From: Salinivirgaceae bacterium
GTDB lineage: Bacteria; Bacteroidota; Bacteroidia; Bacteroidales; SZUA-534
DNA: 34,408 nt
Direction of reading: 5' to 3'
Assembly: GCA_027858735.1 (NCBI GenBank)
Contig: JAQICC010000195.1
Location: forward strand, 1 to 34,408
A program made the position numbers and the translations under genes. Numbering within the stretch: position 1 is the first letter of the stretch; every line of letters begins with the position of its first letter. The notes under the pieces were generated by a model that searched no databases, was not told the DNA's origin, and saw nothing but the letters and a program-made list of their open reading frames with translations. Positions 14,720-23,493 of the stretch are shown one piece after another.

Positions 14720-17461
14720 ATGAATAGAAAGCCTGGATTTATTATTGTAATTATTGTTTTTATTGTGGCAATTGCTAGTTTTTATTTTTTTTTAAAAAAG
14801 CAGCAAAATCCAGGTATTGAACCATTGAATGCAGTTCCCATTAATGCAGCTGCAATAATTGAATTAAAAAAACCGCTAAAGTTTTATAATCAGGTATCAC
14901 AAAAAAATGCTTTCTTCAAAAAACTAAATAATATTTCTGATTTTGCACAGTTCACTGCTAAAATTGCTAATGCATATTCCTTAATTGTTAATAACCAGAA
15001 ACTTAATGATCTTTTCTCGCATAAATCTTTAGTAATTTCAATACACGATATAGGCAAAAATGAGTTTAAACCTCTTTTCGTTATGCCAGTAAAAGGATGG
15101 TATGAATCGAATCAGATATTTAAATCGATAGAGGCCGATTGCTCAGGTAAATATACATTTTCTTTTGAACGCTATAATCAAGTAAAGCTTTTTAAAATTA
15201 GTGATGAGTCAAGCCATTATTTTTACAGTTATCACAACGGCCTCCTTATTGGGAGTACTTCTGAAATGTTAGTTGAAGATGCCTTACGACAAGTAGAAAG
15301 CACTTCAAACTTACTAGTGAATTCAAGTTTAAAACGTTTAAAAGAAACCTCAGGCGATCATGCTGAGGCTAATATTTATATTCAATTTAAATACTTTCAA
15401 TCCTATATTGGGCGTATAGTATCGGCTGCATATTTAAAGAATCTTTCCATAAATCAAATTGGAGACTGGTTAGAATTTGATCTAAACTTGAAGAATCAAA
15501 CCCTGTTATTTAATGGTTTTGCATTTTCTCAATCTTCTGATAATAGGTTTATGAACTTGTTTCAGGGTCAACAACCGCAAAATATTAAGTTTTTGAATTT
15601 TGTACCTGCTGGTGCTGAAGCCTTTATGGGGTTTGAGCTGAGTAACTACAGTTTATATAAAGAAAACTTGAGAAAGTACATGGAGCAAATTGGACAGGTT
15701 GATAGATACGAAATAAATAATAAAAAGATAAGGGATGTTTTTGGGAATAATTCTGACAAAGACCTTGATCATATATTTTCAGGGGAAATTGCTCAAGTTA
15801 CCTTAGCCAACAAATCAGCGCTCTTTTATATAAGAACGAATGGTTATCGAGATGCGTCAGAATTAATAGATAAATGGTTAAAGAATTATTGCAGCAAAAA
15901 TAATGAATCGCTTGGCGAGTTTAAGTTTAACTACAAAATTGATGAGGAATCTGTATTTCCTATATATAAGATGCCCATTGAATATGTTCCAGCCCGTTTG
16001 TTTGGACCATTTTTTAAACTGAGTAAGGCGAATTATGTGACCGTTTTCGATGATTTTATAATTTTTGGCGATGACCAAAAGACACTATCTAACACCATAT
16101 ATAATAATGTGCTTCAAAAAACAATGGTTTATGATGGTGGATTTACCCAATTTGCCGATTACTTATCGACCAAAGTTAACTACTATGGTTACCTTTCATT
16201 GACAGGTACGGGTGAAAGCTTGAGGGAAAGACTTTCAAACAAAGCCTATGTGTTTTATAAAAATAATCAAGAATTACTACGCGATTTTTATGGCATTGGA
16301 TGGCAATTTGCTACCGAGAACAATATGTACTATAACAATCTGTTGTTTAGGCATCAGCCTACAAATACTTTAAAAGCAGCAACAGAATGGGAAACACGAC
16401 TTGATACGGTTATAGCTTTTAAACCAGCTTTAATGAAAAACCATTATACAAATGAGAAAGAAATATTTGTGCAAGATGAAAAGTATAATGTTTACCTTAT
16501 AAATCATTCGGGCAGAGTGCTTTGGAAAAAAAATATTGGTGCGTGCATAATGGGTGAAGTTTTTCAGGTTGACTACTTCAAAAACGGGAAACTTCAATAC
16601 TTATTTAATACAAAAGAAAAGATACACTTACTTGATAGGAATGGAAATTTTGTTAAAAGATATCCCATTAATTTGCCAGATAAAGCAGTCGCTCCCTTGG
16701 CTGTATTCGATTATGAAAATAGAAAGAATTATAGATTATTTATACCATTAGCAAGTAAAGAAATACTGGCATATAATATCGAAGGTAAAAAGGTAAGTGG
16801 TTTTAAATTTTCTGGTGCCGACAATAAAATTATATCAAGTGTTCAGTATGTACGTGATAATAATAAAGACTATATAATTGTTACCGATGAATCTAGAATT
16901 TACCTCTTAGATCGAAGGGGTAATACGCGTGCTACTCCAAAAATGGACAGTGAACCTTCGAAAAATAATATTTTTTCGTATCAGCCCGGAAATAACAATA
17001 GACCAGGAAGGCTTGTTAGAACTGATAGTAAAGGCACTATTTATTATATTTACTTTGATGGTAAAGTTGAAAAGAAACAAATTCAGGAGTGCTCGGGCAA
17101 CCATTTTTTTAATGTTGAAGATGTTAATGATGACAGAATTAATGATTTTGTATTTGTTGATAAAAATGAGCTTACTGTATATAGTTTAACAGGGAAGAGA
17201 ATATTTAACCATACTTTTTCTACAGATATAAAACATGCACCTTCCTTTTATCGTTTTTCATCAAATAAAACTTTTATTGGAATTACCGAATTTGAAGCTA
17301 ATAAAATTTACCTTTTTAATGGCAAAGGGGAAATAAGCAAAGGCTTCCCATTACTTGGTAGAACAAGATTTAGCATTGGTTTTCTTGAACCTGGAAGTGG
17401 GCTGTTTAATTTAGTGGTAGGGGGCGATGAATATTATTTATACAATTTTAAGTTGAATTAG
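14720..17461 (+). CDS. membrane-anchored DUF3352-like protein with C-terminal beta-propeller
   Basis: The protein has 913 residues. One N-terminal transmembrane segment (about residues 7-25) is followed by a large DUF3352-type region (about 30-560) with the usual opening 'P-x-x-A--I-E'. The C-terminal third (about 580-913) has repeated blade-like strands of the PQQ/WD type (EKYNVYLINHSGRVLWKKNI, KEKIHLLDRNGNFVKRYPI, ESRIYLLDRRGNTRATPK, TVYSLTGKRIF). An envelope location with the bulk in the periplasm is inferred. The biochemical function is unknown; propellers of this sort usually serve binding. It is the first gene of a three-gene operon, with the MntP-like gene two bases after its stop. A good promoter lies directly upstream. 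Confidence 0.75.
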   Translation: MNRKPGFIIVIIVFIVAIASFYFFLKKQQNPGIEPLNAVPINAAAIIELKKPLKFYNQVSQKNAFFKKLNNISDFAQFTAKIANAYSLIVNNQKLNDLFSHKSLVISIHDIGKNEFKPLFVMPVKGWYESNQIFKSIEADCSGKYTFSFERYNQVKLFKISDESSHYFYSYHNGLLIGSTSEMLVEDALRQVESTSNLLVNSSLKRLKETSGDHAEANIYIQFKYFQSYIGRIVSAAYLKNLSINQIGDWLEFDLNLKNQTLLFNGFAFSQSSDNRFMNLFQGQQPQNIKFLNFVPAGAEAFMGFELSNYSLYKENLRKYMEQIGQVDRYEINNKKIRDVFGNNSDKDLDHIFSGEIAQVTLANKSALFYIRTNGYRDASELIDKWLKNYCSKNNESLGEFKFNYKIDEESVFPIYKMPIEYVPARLFGPFFKLSKANYVTVFDDFIIFGDDQKTLSNTIYNNVLQKTMVYDGGFTQFADYLSTKVNYYGYLSLTGTGESLRERLSNKAYVFYKNNQELLRDFYGIGWQFATENNMYYNNLLFRHQPTNTLKAATEWETRLDTVIAFKPALMKNHYTNEKEIFVQDEKYNVYLINHSGRVLWKKNIGACIMGEVFQVDYFKNGKLQYLFNTKEKIHLLDRNGNFVKRYPINLPDKAVAPLAVFDYENRKNYRLFIPLASKEILAYNIEGKKVSGFKFSGADNKIISSVQYVRDNNKDYIIVTDESRIYLLDRRGNTRATPKMDSEPSKNNIFSYQPGNNNRPGRLVRTDSKGTIYYIYFDGKVEKKQIQECSGNHFFNVEDVNDDRINDFVFVDKNELTVYSLTGKRIFNHTFSTDIKHAPSFYRFSSNKTFIGITEFEANKIYLFNGKGEISKGFPLLGRTRFSIGFLEPGSGLFNLVVGGDEYYLYNFKLN

Positions 17462-17462
17462 C

Positions 17463-18008
17463 ATGTATTCACAACTATTTTACGCTTCGCTTGCCGTATT
17501 ATCAATTGAATTATTTTTTATTGGAATGGTGGTAGGTTTTTTTCAAAAGAATATTTTAATAGCCGATGTGTTTAAACTAATATTGGCAGGATGGGCAACA
17601 TATATTTTTCTATTTATTGGTCAATTAGTTGGAAATGGTTTCGTTAACTGGTTTGCAGAAAAGAACATTTGGTATGCAGCTACCATTTTGTTTATTCTCG
17701 GATTAAAAATGTTTTACGATATGGTAAAGTTAGGTAAATTTAAACAACTCATTAATCCGCTAGAAACTAAAGGCTTAATAACTTTAACCGTTTTGCTTGG
17801 AATTAATTCGTTTTTTGTTGGTTTGGTTTTTGGCCTACTAAAGTTTCGTGGAGTAATGCAATTCTATCCGCTATTATTTCTTATAACAGTTGTTTTATTA
17901 GGATATTTTTTGGGGTTTAAATCAAAAAAGATATTGTCGAGACGATTTGAATTTCTTTCGGGTCTAATTTATGTTTTAATTGCTATTATTATCGTTTCAA
18001 ATATTTAA
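17463..18008 (+). CDS. MntP-like membrane protein, key acidic residues changed
   Basis: The 181 residues form six hydrophobic segments, and the pattern fits the MntP (Mn2+ exporter)/LysE-like fold. Helix 1 holds SIELFFIGMVVGFF and helix 4 holds GINSFFVGLVFGLL; the C-terminal end RRFEFLSGLIYVLIAIII matches the 'k-aE-lgGlvLi-iG' motif. In MntP both helix 1 and helix 4 carry an essential Asp (positions 16 and 118 in E. coli). Here they are Glu16 and Asn115. Transport of Mn2+ is thus uncertain; another ion, or loss of transport, is possible. Its start is two bases after the propeller gene's stop and the DUF4834 gene follows by six bases, so the three are almost certainly cotranscribed. Confidence 0.6.
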   Translation: MYSQLFYASLAVLSIELFFIGMVVGFFQKNILIADVFKLILAGWATYIFLFIGQLVGNGFVNWFAEKNIWYAATILFILGLKMFYDMVKLGKFKQLINPLETKGLITLTVLLGINSFFVGLVFGLLKFRGVMQFYPLLFLITVVLLGYFLGFKSKKILSRRFEFLSGLIYVLIAIIIVSNI

Positions 18009-18014
18009 ATAGTC

Positions 18015-18242
18015 ATGTTGAAGTTTTTATTAATATTTTTTATAGTAATATACCTGATTGGGTATCTAGGGCGTTTTTTATTTACACGCTGGATTAAAAA
18101 GGTTTCAAATCAACAGATGGGCGGAAAAGATTTTAACCCTAAGCCTGAAGGTGAGGTAACCGTAGATTCAAATGCAAAAAAATCAAAAAAAGACAGATTT
18201 GAGGATGGTGATTATGTTGATTATGAAGAAATTAATGATTAA
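18015..18242 (+). CDS. DUF4834 family small membrane protein
   Basis: The protein has 75 residues: one N-terminal transmembrane segment (FLLIFFIVIYLIGYLGRFLF) followed by RWIKKVS, then a hydrophilic tail with KPEGEVTVD and the C-terminal GDYVDYEEI. This arrangement is the hallmark of DUF4834, a small protein found throughout the Bacteroidota. By the positive-inside rule the tail is cytoplasmic. Its function is unknown. It is the third and last gene of the propeller operon. In many relatives it lies next to housekeeping genes, so the operon link is suggestive only. Confidence 0.8.
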   Translation: MLKFLLIFFIVIYLIGYLGRFLFTRWIKKVSNQQMGGKDFNPKPEGEVTVDSNAKKSKKDRFEDGDYVDYEEIND

Positions 18243-18272
18243 TCACAAACCCTTATAAAATGTTGCAAATTA

Positions 18273-18304
18273 TTTGTTTGAATTAAACAAAAGATATATA
18301 TTCG
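18273..18304 (+). promoter_or_regulatory. promoter of tRNA-Leu
   Basis: TTTG (18273-18276), 20 bases, TATATTCG (18297-18304, one mismatch to TAnnTTTG). It lies about 50 bases before the tRNA. Confidence 0.55.
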
Positions 18305-18356
18305 CACACCGAAAATCAAAAGCTATTTTTGCAATTGGTTTTTAATAAAGTACCAT

Positions 18357-18440
18357 GCCCAGGTGGCGGAATTGGTAGACGCGCTGGTCTCAAACACCAG
18401 TGAGGTTACACTCGTGCCGGTTCGAGCCCGGCTCTGGGTA
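18357..18440 (+). tRNA. tRNA-Leu (CAA)
   Basis: This class II tRNA of 84 bases has a long variable arm. The acceptor is GCCCAGG/TCTGGGT with wobble ends. The anticodon stem CTGGT/ACCAG surrounds the loop CTCAAAC, with anticodon CAA at 18391-18393. The variable arm TGAGGTTACACTCGT can fold, and the T arm is GCCGG-TTCGAGC-CCGGC. The discriminator base is A (18440) and CCA is not encoded. A strong terminator follows directly. Confidence 0.95.
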
Positions 18441-18441
18441 C

Positions 18442-18469
18442 AAAAAGCCCTCTTTTTGAGGGCTTTTTT
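18442..18469 (+). terminator. intrinsic terminator of tRNA-Leu
   Basis: A perfect 11-bp stem, AAAAAGCCCTC (18442-18452) and GAGGGCTTTTT (18458-18468), has a TTTTT loop and runs into T. It begins two bases after the tRNA. Confidence 0.88.
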
Positions 18470-18486
18470 ACTTAAATACAATACCT

Positions 18487-18930
18487 ATGTCTAATCAACC
18501 TTCTGAAATAAATTCTCAAAAGCTACATAAGCTAGATTTACGGTACTTGCAAATGGCACGTATTTGGGCCGATAATTCATATTGCAAACGGCGACAAGTA
18601 GGGGCATTAATTGTAAAAGATAGAATGATTATTTCTGATGGATATAATGGCACCCCATCGGGTTTCGAAAATGTATGCGAAGACCTAAACAATAAAACCA
18701 AGCCATACGTATTGCATGCTGAAGCAAATGCTATAACAAAAGTGGCAAAATCGAACAATAGTAGTGATGGTGCTACGTTATATGTTACATCATCTCCTTG
18801 TATGGAATGTTCAAAACTAATTATTCAGGCTGGAATTAGGAGGGTAGTTTTTTCTGATGCCTATAGGCTACAAGATGGGCTTGAAATTTTAGAAAAGGCA
18901 AATATTGAATTAAAACAAATTGAAATTTAG
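18487..18930 (+). CDS. deoxycytidylate (dCMP) deaminase family protein
   Basis: This is a zinc-dependent deaminase that converts dCMP to dUMP and feeds dTMP synthesis. The 147 residues contain the zinc/catalytic motifs His77-Ala-Glu79 (VLHAEANAI) and Pro104-Cys105-x-x-Cys108 (SSPCMECSK). The N-terminal CKRRQVGALIVKDRMIISDG and GYNGTPSGF are typical of dCMP deaminases as opposed to cytidine or tRNA deaminases. The ATG at 18487 is only 17 bases after the tRNA-Leu terminator, and no promoter fits in that space. Transcription may read through from the tRNA promoter or start inside it. The S41 peptidase gene begins two bases after its stop. Confidence 0.92.
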   Translation: MSNQPSEINSQKLHKLDLRYLQMARIWADNSYCKRRQVGALIVKDRMIISDGYNGTPSGFENVCEDLNNKTKPYVLHAEANAITKVAKSNNSSDGATLYVTSSPCMECSKLIIQAGIRRVVFSDAYRLQDGLEILEKANIELKQIEI

Positions 18931-18932
18931 TT

Positions 18933-20534
18933 ATGGGATTTTTTAATAAGCTGTCAAAAGTAGGAATGCCATTGGTGATTGCTCTTTCAGTGATTCTGGG
19001 TATGTTTGTTCAACAAAATATCGATGTAAAAAAACTGAACTTTCAGCTAAGATCTAAGGAACCAAAAAACAAGCTTGATGCAACATTGAATTATATTGAT
19101 AGCGAATATGTTGATAGTGTTGATGTGCCCGGTATAGTAGAAAAAACGATCCCTATTATTCTAGAAAATTTAGATCCTCATTCTATTTATATTCCAGCTA
19201 AAGATGTTGAAGCAATGAATGAACCCTTGGAAGGAAATTTTGATGGCATTGGGGTTCAATTTAATATTCAAAAAGATACAGTAGCAGTAATTAAAACAAT
19301 ATTTGGAGGCCCATCTGAAAAAGTTGGATTAAAAGATGGAGACAGGATCGTAAAAGTTAATGATTCGCTTATTGCAGGAATTGGCATTACAAACACTCAG
19401 GTAATGAATTTACTGAGGGGCAAAAAAGGAACAAAGGTGGTGGTTGGTATTTTTCGTAGGGGTGAATCAAAACTTATTGACTTTACCATAATGCGCGATA
19501 GAATACCCCTTTATAGTGTTGATGTTTCTTATATGTTAGATGATAATACAGGCTATATTAAGATATCGAAATTTGCAAAAACTACTTACAAAGAGTTTCA
19601 AGATGCCATAGCAAAGCTAAGTAATAAGGGGATGACTAATGTTGTTCTTGATTTACGGTCAAATAGCGGAGGTTTTTTAACTTCAGCAATCAATATTGCC
19701 GATGAATTTCTTGAAAAGGGAAAACTAATTGTATATACAGAAGGAAGAGCGCGTTCAAAATCAAGTTATTTTGCAACGCACCGTGCTTCATGTAATGATT
19801 TGGGAGTAAGTGTTTTAATAGATGAATGGTCCGCATCTGCTTCTGAAATAGTTTCAGGTGCAATACAAGATAACGATCGAGGACTTATAGTTGGACGTAG
19901 ATCATTTGGGAAGGGATTAGTTCAGGAGCCAGTAGCATTTGCTGATGGCTCAGGAATGCGACTAACAATTGCACGTTACTATACTCCTGCAGGCAGATGT
20001 ATTCAACGACCGTACGAAAATGGTCAGGAAGATTATTATACGGATATTCACAAGCGTTTTATGAATGGCGAATTTCTTGAACAAGATAGTATTCAATTTC
20101 CCGATTCGCTAAAATACTATACATCTGAAGGCAGAGTTGTATATGGGGGTGGAGGAATTATGCCTGATAAGTTTATTCCGGCTGATACCAATGGAACCTC
20201 AGAATATTTAGCAGTAGTTCGACGAAAAGGGTTGGAGTATCAATTTAGTTTTGAGTTCACCGATAAAAACAGAGGCCAACTTTCATCGTTTAAATCACTT
20301 GATGAGTTAACAAATTACGTTGATAATCAGCGATTACTGGAAAAGTTTATTATTTTTGCCGAGAAAAATGGGGTTAAACCAAATAAGAGTGACTTAAAAG
20401 AATCGGGAAAAACCATTGAAGTGCAGATAAAAGCGCTAATTGCTCGAAATATTTTCGATAATGATGGATTTTATCCTGTGATTAAAGAAATAGATAAAAC
20501 CTTATTGGAAGCATTACGTTTAAATAATGAGTAA
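18933..20534 (+). CDS. S41 family C-terminal processing peptidase (CtpA/Prc type)
   Basis: This is an envelope serine protease with a Ser-Lys dyad. The 533 residues comprise an N-terminal membrane segment (about 11-27), an alpha-helical linker, a PDZ domain (about 97-185, including GIGVQF and [13 protein letters not shown]) and the S41 core. In the core, [11 protein letters not shown] is followed by [17 protein letters not shown] with nucleophile Ser302, and then [11 protein letters not shown] with Lys327, the usual 25-residue spacing. The C-terminal 150 residues are an extra helical region common in Bacteroidota members. It cleaves proteins near their C termini in the periplasm. It sits between dCMP deaminase (2 bases) and ahcY (17 bases); this link is probably only transcriptional. 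Confidence 0.93.
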   Translation: MGFFNKLSKVGMPLVIALSVILGMFVQQNIDVKKLNFQLRSKEPKNKLDATLNYIDSEYVDSVDVPGIVEKTIPIILENLDPHSIYIPAKDVEAMNEPLEGNFDGIGVQFNIQKDTVAVIKTIFGGPSEKVGLKDGDRIVKVNDSLIAGIGITNTQVMNLLRGKKGTKVVVGIFRRGESKLIDFTIMRDRIPLYSVDVSYMLDDNTGYIKISKFAKTTYKEFQDAIAKLSNKGMTNVVLDLRSNSGGFLTSAINIADEFLEKGKLIVYTEGRARSKSSYFATHRASCNDLGVSVLIDEWSASASEIVSGAIQDNDRGLIVGRRSFGKGLVQEPVAFADGSGMRLTIARYYTPAGRCIQRPYENGQEDYYTDIHKRFMNGEFLEQDSIQFPDSLKYYTSEGRVVYGGGGIMPDKFIPADTNGTSEYLAVVRRKGLEYQFSFEFTDKNRGQLSSFKSLDELTNYVDNQRLLEKFIIFAEKNGVKPNKSDLKESGKTIEVQIKALIARNIFDNDGFYPVIKEIDKTLLEALRLNNE

Positions 20535-20551
20535 ATTTAAAATATAAAATA

Positions 20552-22009
20552 ATGTCAGAAGTATTAAATGCAACATTTGCCTACAAAATTGCCGATATTA
20601 AATTGGCTGAGTGGGGACGTAAAGAGTTAGATTTAGCAGAGATTGAAATGCCTGGTTTAATGGCTTTGAGAAAAGAGTATAAAGGCCAACAACCTTTAGC
20701 TGGAGCCAAGATAATGGGTTCACTACACATGACTGTTCAAACTGCTATTTTAATTGAAACTTTAGTTGAACTTGGAGCCGATGTTCGTTGGGTTTCATGT
20801 AATATTTTTTCAACACAAGATCATGCAGCTGCGGCAGTAGTTGTTGGTAAAGAAGGTACAGCAGATAGCCCCAAAGGTACTCCGGTATTTGCTTGGAAAG
20901 GTGAAACTCTTGAAGAGTACTGGTCGTGTACAAATGAAGCTTTACAATGGCCTGATGGTTCGGGTCCAAATTTAATACTTGACGACGGTGGCGATGCTAC
21001 CATGTTAGTAGTAAAAGGTGCAGAATTCGAAGCGGCAGGTAAAGTTTCAGATTTTATTGAGAATGAACATTCTGAAGAAGAAGGTGTTTTTTTAGCATTA
21101 TGCAAAAAAACGTTGGCCGAAGATCCACAACGCTGGACAAAAATGAGAGCACAAATAAACGGTGTTTCTGAGGAAACTACTACGGGAGTGCATCGCTTGT
21201 ATCAAATGGCAGAAGAAGGCAAACTACCTTTCTCAGCTATAAATGTAAATGACTCGGTTACAAAATCAAAATTTGATAACCTTTACGGATGCCGCCATTC
21301 ATTAACTGATGGTATTATGAGAGCCTCTGATGTTATGTTAGCGGGTAAAGTAGCGGTTGTATGTGGATATGGTGATGTTGGTAAGGGTAGTGCTCAATCA
21401 TTGAGAGGACAAGGTGCTCGTGTAATTATTACTGAGATTGATCCTATTTGTGCATTGCAAGCTGCAATGGAAGGTTATCAGGTAACTACTGTTGAAGATG
21501 TTATTTCTGAGGCCGATATTTTTGTTACTACCACGGGTAATAAAGATATTATTACTGCGGACCATATGAGCAAGATGAAAAATATGGCGATTGTTGGCAA
21601 TATTGGTCATTTTGATAATGAAATTCAAATGGCTCAATTGGCAAAAACTCCTGGAATTGTTAGAACAAATATTAAACCTCAGTTTGATAAATGGACATTT
21701 GCTGATGGACATAGTATATTAATGCTTGCTGAAGGACGATTATTAAATTTAGGATGTGCTACTGGTCACCCAAGTTTTGTAATGTCAGCCTCATTTACTA
21801 ATCAGGTTTTGGCTCAATTGGAATTGCATAACAATGGGAAAAGTTATGAGAATCAAGTGTATACTTTACCCAAACATTTAGATGAAAAAGTGGCTCGCTT
21901 GCATCTTGATAAGTTAGGAGTTAAACTTTCAGTGCTTACCGAAGATCAATCAAAATATTTGGGAATACCTGTTGAAGGGCCTTATAAAGCAGATCACTAT
22001 AGATATTAA
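20552..22009 (+). CDS. ahcY: adenosylhomocysteinase
   Basis: AhcY hydrolyses S-adenosylhomocysteine to adenosine and homocysteine, removing the by-product of methyl transfer. The 485 residues contain all family landmarks. These are [20 protein letters not shown], the substrate-side [12 protein letters not shown], the hinge [18 protein letters not shown], the NAD-binding [46 protein letters not shown], and the C terminus ending in DHYRY, which reaches into the neighbouring subunit. The length fits the bacterial long form, which carries the 40-residue insert. The start ATG 17 bases after the peptidase stop gives the usual N terminus. It is the last gene of the run and is followed by a strong bidirectional terminator. 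Confidence 0.97.
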   Translation: MSEVLNATFAYKIADIKLAEWGRKELDLAEIEMPGLMALRKEYKGQQPLAGAKIMGSLHMTVQTAILIETLVELGADVRWVSCNIFSTQDHAAAAVVVGKEGTADSPKGTPVFAWKGETLEEYWSCTNEALQWPDGSGPNLILDDGGDATMLVVKGAEFEAAGKVSDFIENEHSEEEGVFLALCKKTLAEDPQRWTKMRAQINGVSEETTTGVHRLYQMAEEGKLPFSAINVNDSVTKSKFDNLYGCRHSLTDGIMRASDVMLAGKVAVVCGYGDVGKGSAQSLRGQGARVIITEIDPICALQAAMEGYQVTTVEDVISEADIFVTTTGNKDIITADHMSKMKNMAIVGNIGHFDNEIQMAQLAKTPGIVRTNIKPQFDKWTFADGHSILMLAEGRLLNLGCATGHPSFVMSASFTNQVLAQLELHNNGKSYENQVYTLPKHLDEKVARLHLDKLGVKLSVLTEDQSKYLGIPVEGPYKADHYRY

Positions 22010-22025
22010 TAAATATAGATTTATG

Positions 22026-22052
22026 AAAAAAGAGGCGAAAGCCTCTTTTTTT
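22026..22052. terminator. bidirectional intrinsic terminator between ahcY and Rieske-like gene
   Basis: AAAAAGAGGC (22027-22036), GAAA loop, GCCTCTTTTT (22041-22050). The A run on one side and T run on the other let it work for both strands. The end overlaps the stop codon of the minus-strand gene by two bases. Confidence 0.88.
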
Positions 22053-22494
22053 AGTTATAAACTCTTATACAGTCTCCATCAAAAGCAGTTTTGTATGTTT
22101 TTAGAGGATAGTTTGCAGGACCCTTATTCACCGCTCCAAAAATAACTTCAAATGTCGATCCACAGCAGCCGCAAGTGACCAGACTAATACTTGATTCGTC
22201 AGGCAAAACGGTGCAACCTTCATCTACTTCATACGGGCAGGTAGCATCATAGGCTTTATAAGGGTTACCATTATCCGACAAACCTGTATTAACCAGTATT
22301 ATTCCATTTCCAAGAAACCCTTCATTTTCAAGAACGAAATTGCCATAAATATTCTGTAAAGCGAGGTATTCCACATCATTTATACATATTGGGTTATTCA
22401 AATATACTGGAGTATTGGGAATTGGATGATCGCTATCTTTGTTACAAGCTGTAATTAAACCAATTAAAACTATGGAAATGATATATATTCTCAT
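22051..22494 (-). CDS. Rieske-like lipoprotein lacking the histidine ligands
   Basis: The 147 residues have a lipobox LITAC with lipidated Cys17, so it is a membrane-anchored periplasmic lipoprotein. The C-terminal half has a Rieske-like layout: ATCPYEVDEGC, then VTCGCCGSTFEVIFGAVNKG, then GPANYPLKTY. In true Rieske proteins the cluster is held by C-x-H and C-x-x-H. Here the ligand positions read Cys86-Pro-Tyr88 and Cys108-Gly-Cys-Cys111, so both histidines are missing. The cysteines that form the structural disulfide (Cys94, Cys110) are kept. A normal [2Fe-2S] Rieske centre is not expected. It could bind another metal or be a structural beta-fold. The terminator is shared with ahcY. Confidence 0.65.
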   Translation of the reverse strand: MRIYIISIVLIGLITACNKDSDHPIPNTPVYLNNPICINDVEYLALQNIYGNFVLENEGFLGNGIILVNTGLSDNGNPYKAYDATCPYEVDEGCTVLPDESSISLVTCGCCGSTFEVIFGAVNKGPANYPLKTYKTAFDGDCIRVYN

Positions 22495-22550
22495 TATTTT
22501 TGATATTTGGTATTTGTTAGTTGCAAATTAAACAAAATTAAAACTTGCTA

Positions 22551-22907
22551 ATGACTAAATATGCTTACAAATTTTTGGCTATTACATGCGTTTTTATTTT
22601 TTTTAGTGGAGTTACACAATTAAAGGCTCAATATCAATACTCTATCGATATTGGAGTGCAAAAGTCGAGAAGAGTATCCTTTAAATATTTTATTGGCTCT
22701 GCCAAGAAAGAATTTATTGAGGCAAGAGAGTGGAGAAAGAATAAAAAAATTGAGAAAAAAAGCTCGAAAAGAATTAGAAAACACACCTATAAAATTCAGA
22801 AAAGTGAAGTTAGAAAGCGAATGAAAAAATCGAAGAAAACGGCAGAAAGGCATAATAAAGGAAAGGTTCCTTTATTAATTAAACTTAAAAGATTAATTAA
22901 TGGATAA
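22551..22907 (+). CDS. small, very basic secreted protein
   Basis: I do not recognise a family. The ATG at 22551 gives 118 residues; a TTG two codons earlier is less likely. The signal peptide is MTKYAYKFLAITCVFIFFSG, with the cut near LKAQ-Y. The mature part, about 92 residues, contains about 32 Lys/Arg and only about seven Asp/Glu (for example REWRKNKKIEKK and RKRMKKSKK), so it should bind nucleic acid, lipopolysaccharide or another polyanion in the periplasm. The low-complexity Lys runs could also mean a short-lived or chance gene, but the signal peptide and translational overlap with the next gene argue that it is real. It is divergent from the Rieske-like lipoprotein. Confidence 0.6.
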   Translation: MTKYAYKFLAITCVFIFFSGVTQLKAQYQYSIDIGVQKSRRVSFKYFIGSAKKEFIEAREWRKNKKIEKKSSKRIRKHTYKIQKSEVRKRMKKSKKTAERHNKGKVPLLIKLKRLING

Positions 22908-23268
22908 TATATTTGAAATAGTCGTATTTTTTATCACAGCAATTATTTTTATTATTTCTGCAGTAGCAAAACAGAAAAAAAAATCAAATGGAAAGCAAAC
23001 TAATGTAGGAAATTTGGTAGCGTCTTTTTTTGGAATTCCTGATGAGTTGAAACAACGACCACAAATTATTTATGAAGAAGAGCCTAATCAATTTGAGGAT
23101 ATTAAACAAACTACCATGAGGAACGAAATTTCTTCAAGTGATGAGGGAGTTGATGCTATACCTAATAATGAAGCGGAAGATTTTGAACAAGATGATACTA
23201 CGCAAATTGATTTTGATTTAAGGAAGGCAGTGATCTATTCTGAAATTTTGAATAGAAAAGAGTATTGA
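22900..23268 (+). CDS. small membrane protein with acidic cytoplasmic tail
   Basis: The 122 residues overlap the preceding gene by eight bases, implying translational coupling. One N-terminal transmembrane segment (about 4-22) is followed by AKQKKKSNGKQ, which by the positive-inside rule puts the tail in the cytoplasm. The tail (about 48-106) is rich in Asp/Glu and ends in a helix, DLRKAVIYSEILNRKEY, that looks like a conserved C-terminal motif of small Bacteroidota proteins. The family is not named. Its partner is exported while this tail stays inside, so direct charge pairing between the two is not expected. A terminator lies about 75 bases downstream. Confidence 0.65.
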   Translation: MDNIFEIVVFFITAIIFIISAVAKQKKKSNGKQTNVGNLVASFFGIPDELKQRPQIIYEEEPNQFEDIKQTTMRNEISSSDEGVDAIPNNEAEDFEQDDTTQIDFDLRKAVIYSEILNRKEY

Positions 23269-23318
23269 CAGTAAAACTTAGAATAATTGATAGGAGATCA
23301 ATCTAAATAAAAAATTAC

Positions 23319-23326
23319 TATATTTG
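23319..23326 (+). promoter_or_regulatory. TAnnTTTG box ahead of the greA-leader hairpin
   Basis: TATATTTG is a full -7 match lying 13 bases before the terminator hairpin at 23340. No -33 box is seen. It may be a greA promoter with an attenuator-like leader, or chance in AT-rich DNA. Confidence 0.3.
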
Positions 23327-23339
23327 TATAGTGTTAGGA

Positions 23340-23371
23340 AAGAGTCCCATGTTTTCATGGGATTCTTTTTT
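23340..23371 (+). terminator. intrinsic terminator upstream of greA
   Basis: The 12-bp stem AAGAGTCCCATG (23340-23351) / CATGGGATTCTT (23356-23367), with one G-T pair and a TTTT loop, runs into six T (23366-23371). It most likely ends the small-protein pair upstream. Confidence 0.85.
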
Positions 23372-23482
23372 CATTTGAATGATAGCCATTATAAATGGTT
23401 AAATTAGATGGCTCTCTCGTAAAATTCTTTATTAATAAACATTTACATAGAGACTATCTTTAATTTATAATAGAAGAAAAAT

Positions 23483-23488
23483 GGGAGG
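23483..23488 (+). promoter_or_regulatory. Shine-Dalgarno-like GGGAGG before greA
   Basis: GGGAGG ends five bases before the greA ATG. Most genes in this window have no such purine box, in keeping with Bacteroidota. It overlaps an out-of-frame ATG (23481). Confidence 0.5.
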
Positions 23489-23493
23489 ATATC

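Noticed and set aside
20745-21712. Antisense open frames (up to 104 codons) inside ahcY
   Set aside because: They are fully covered by a conserved gene and give no protein-like pattern.
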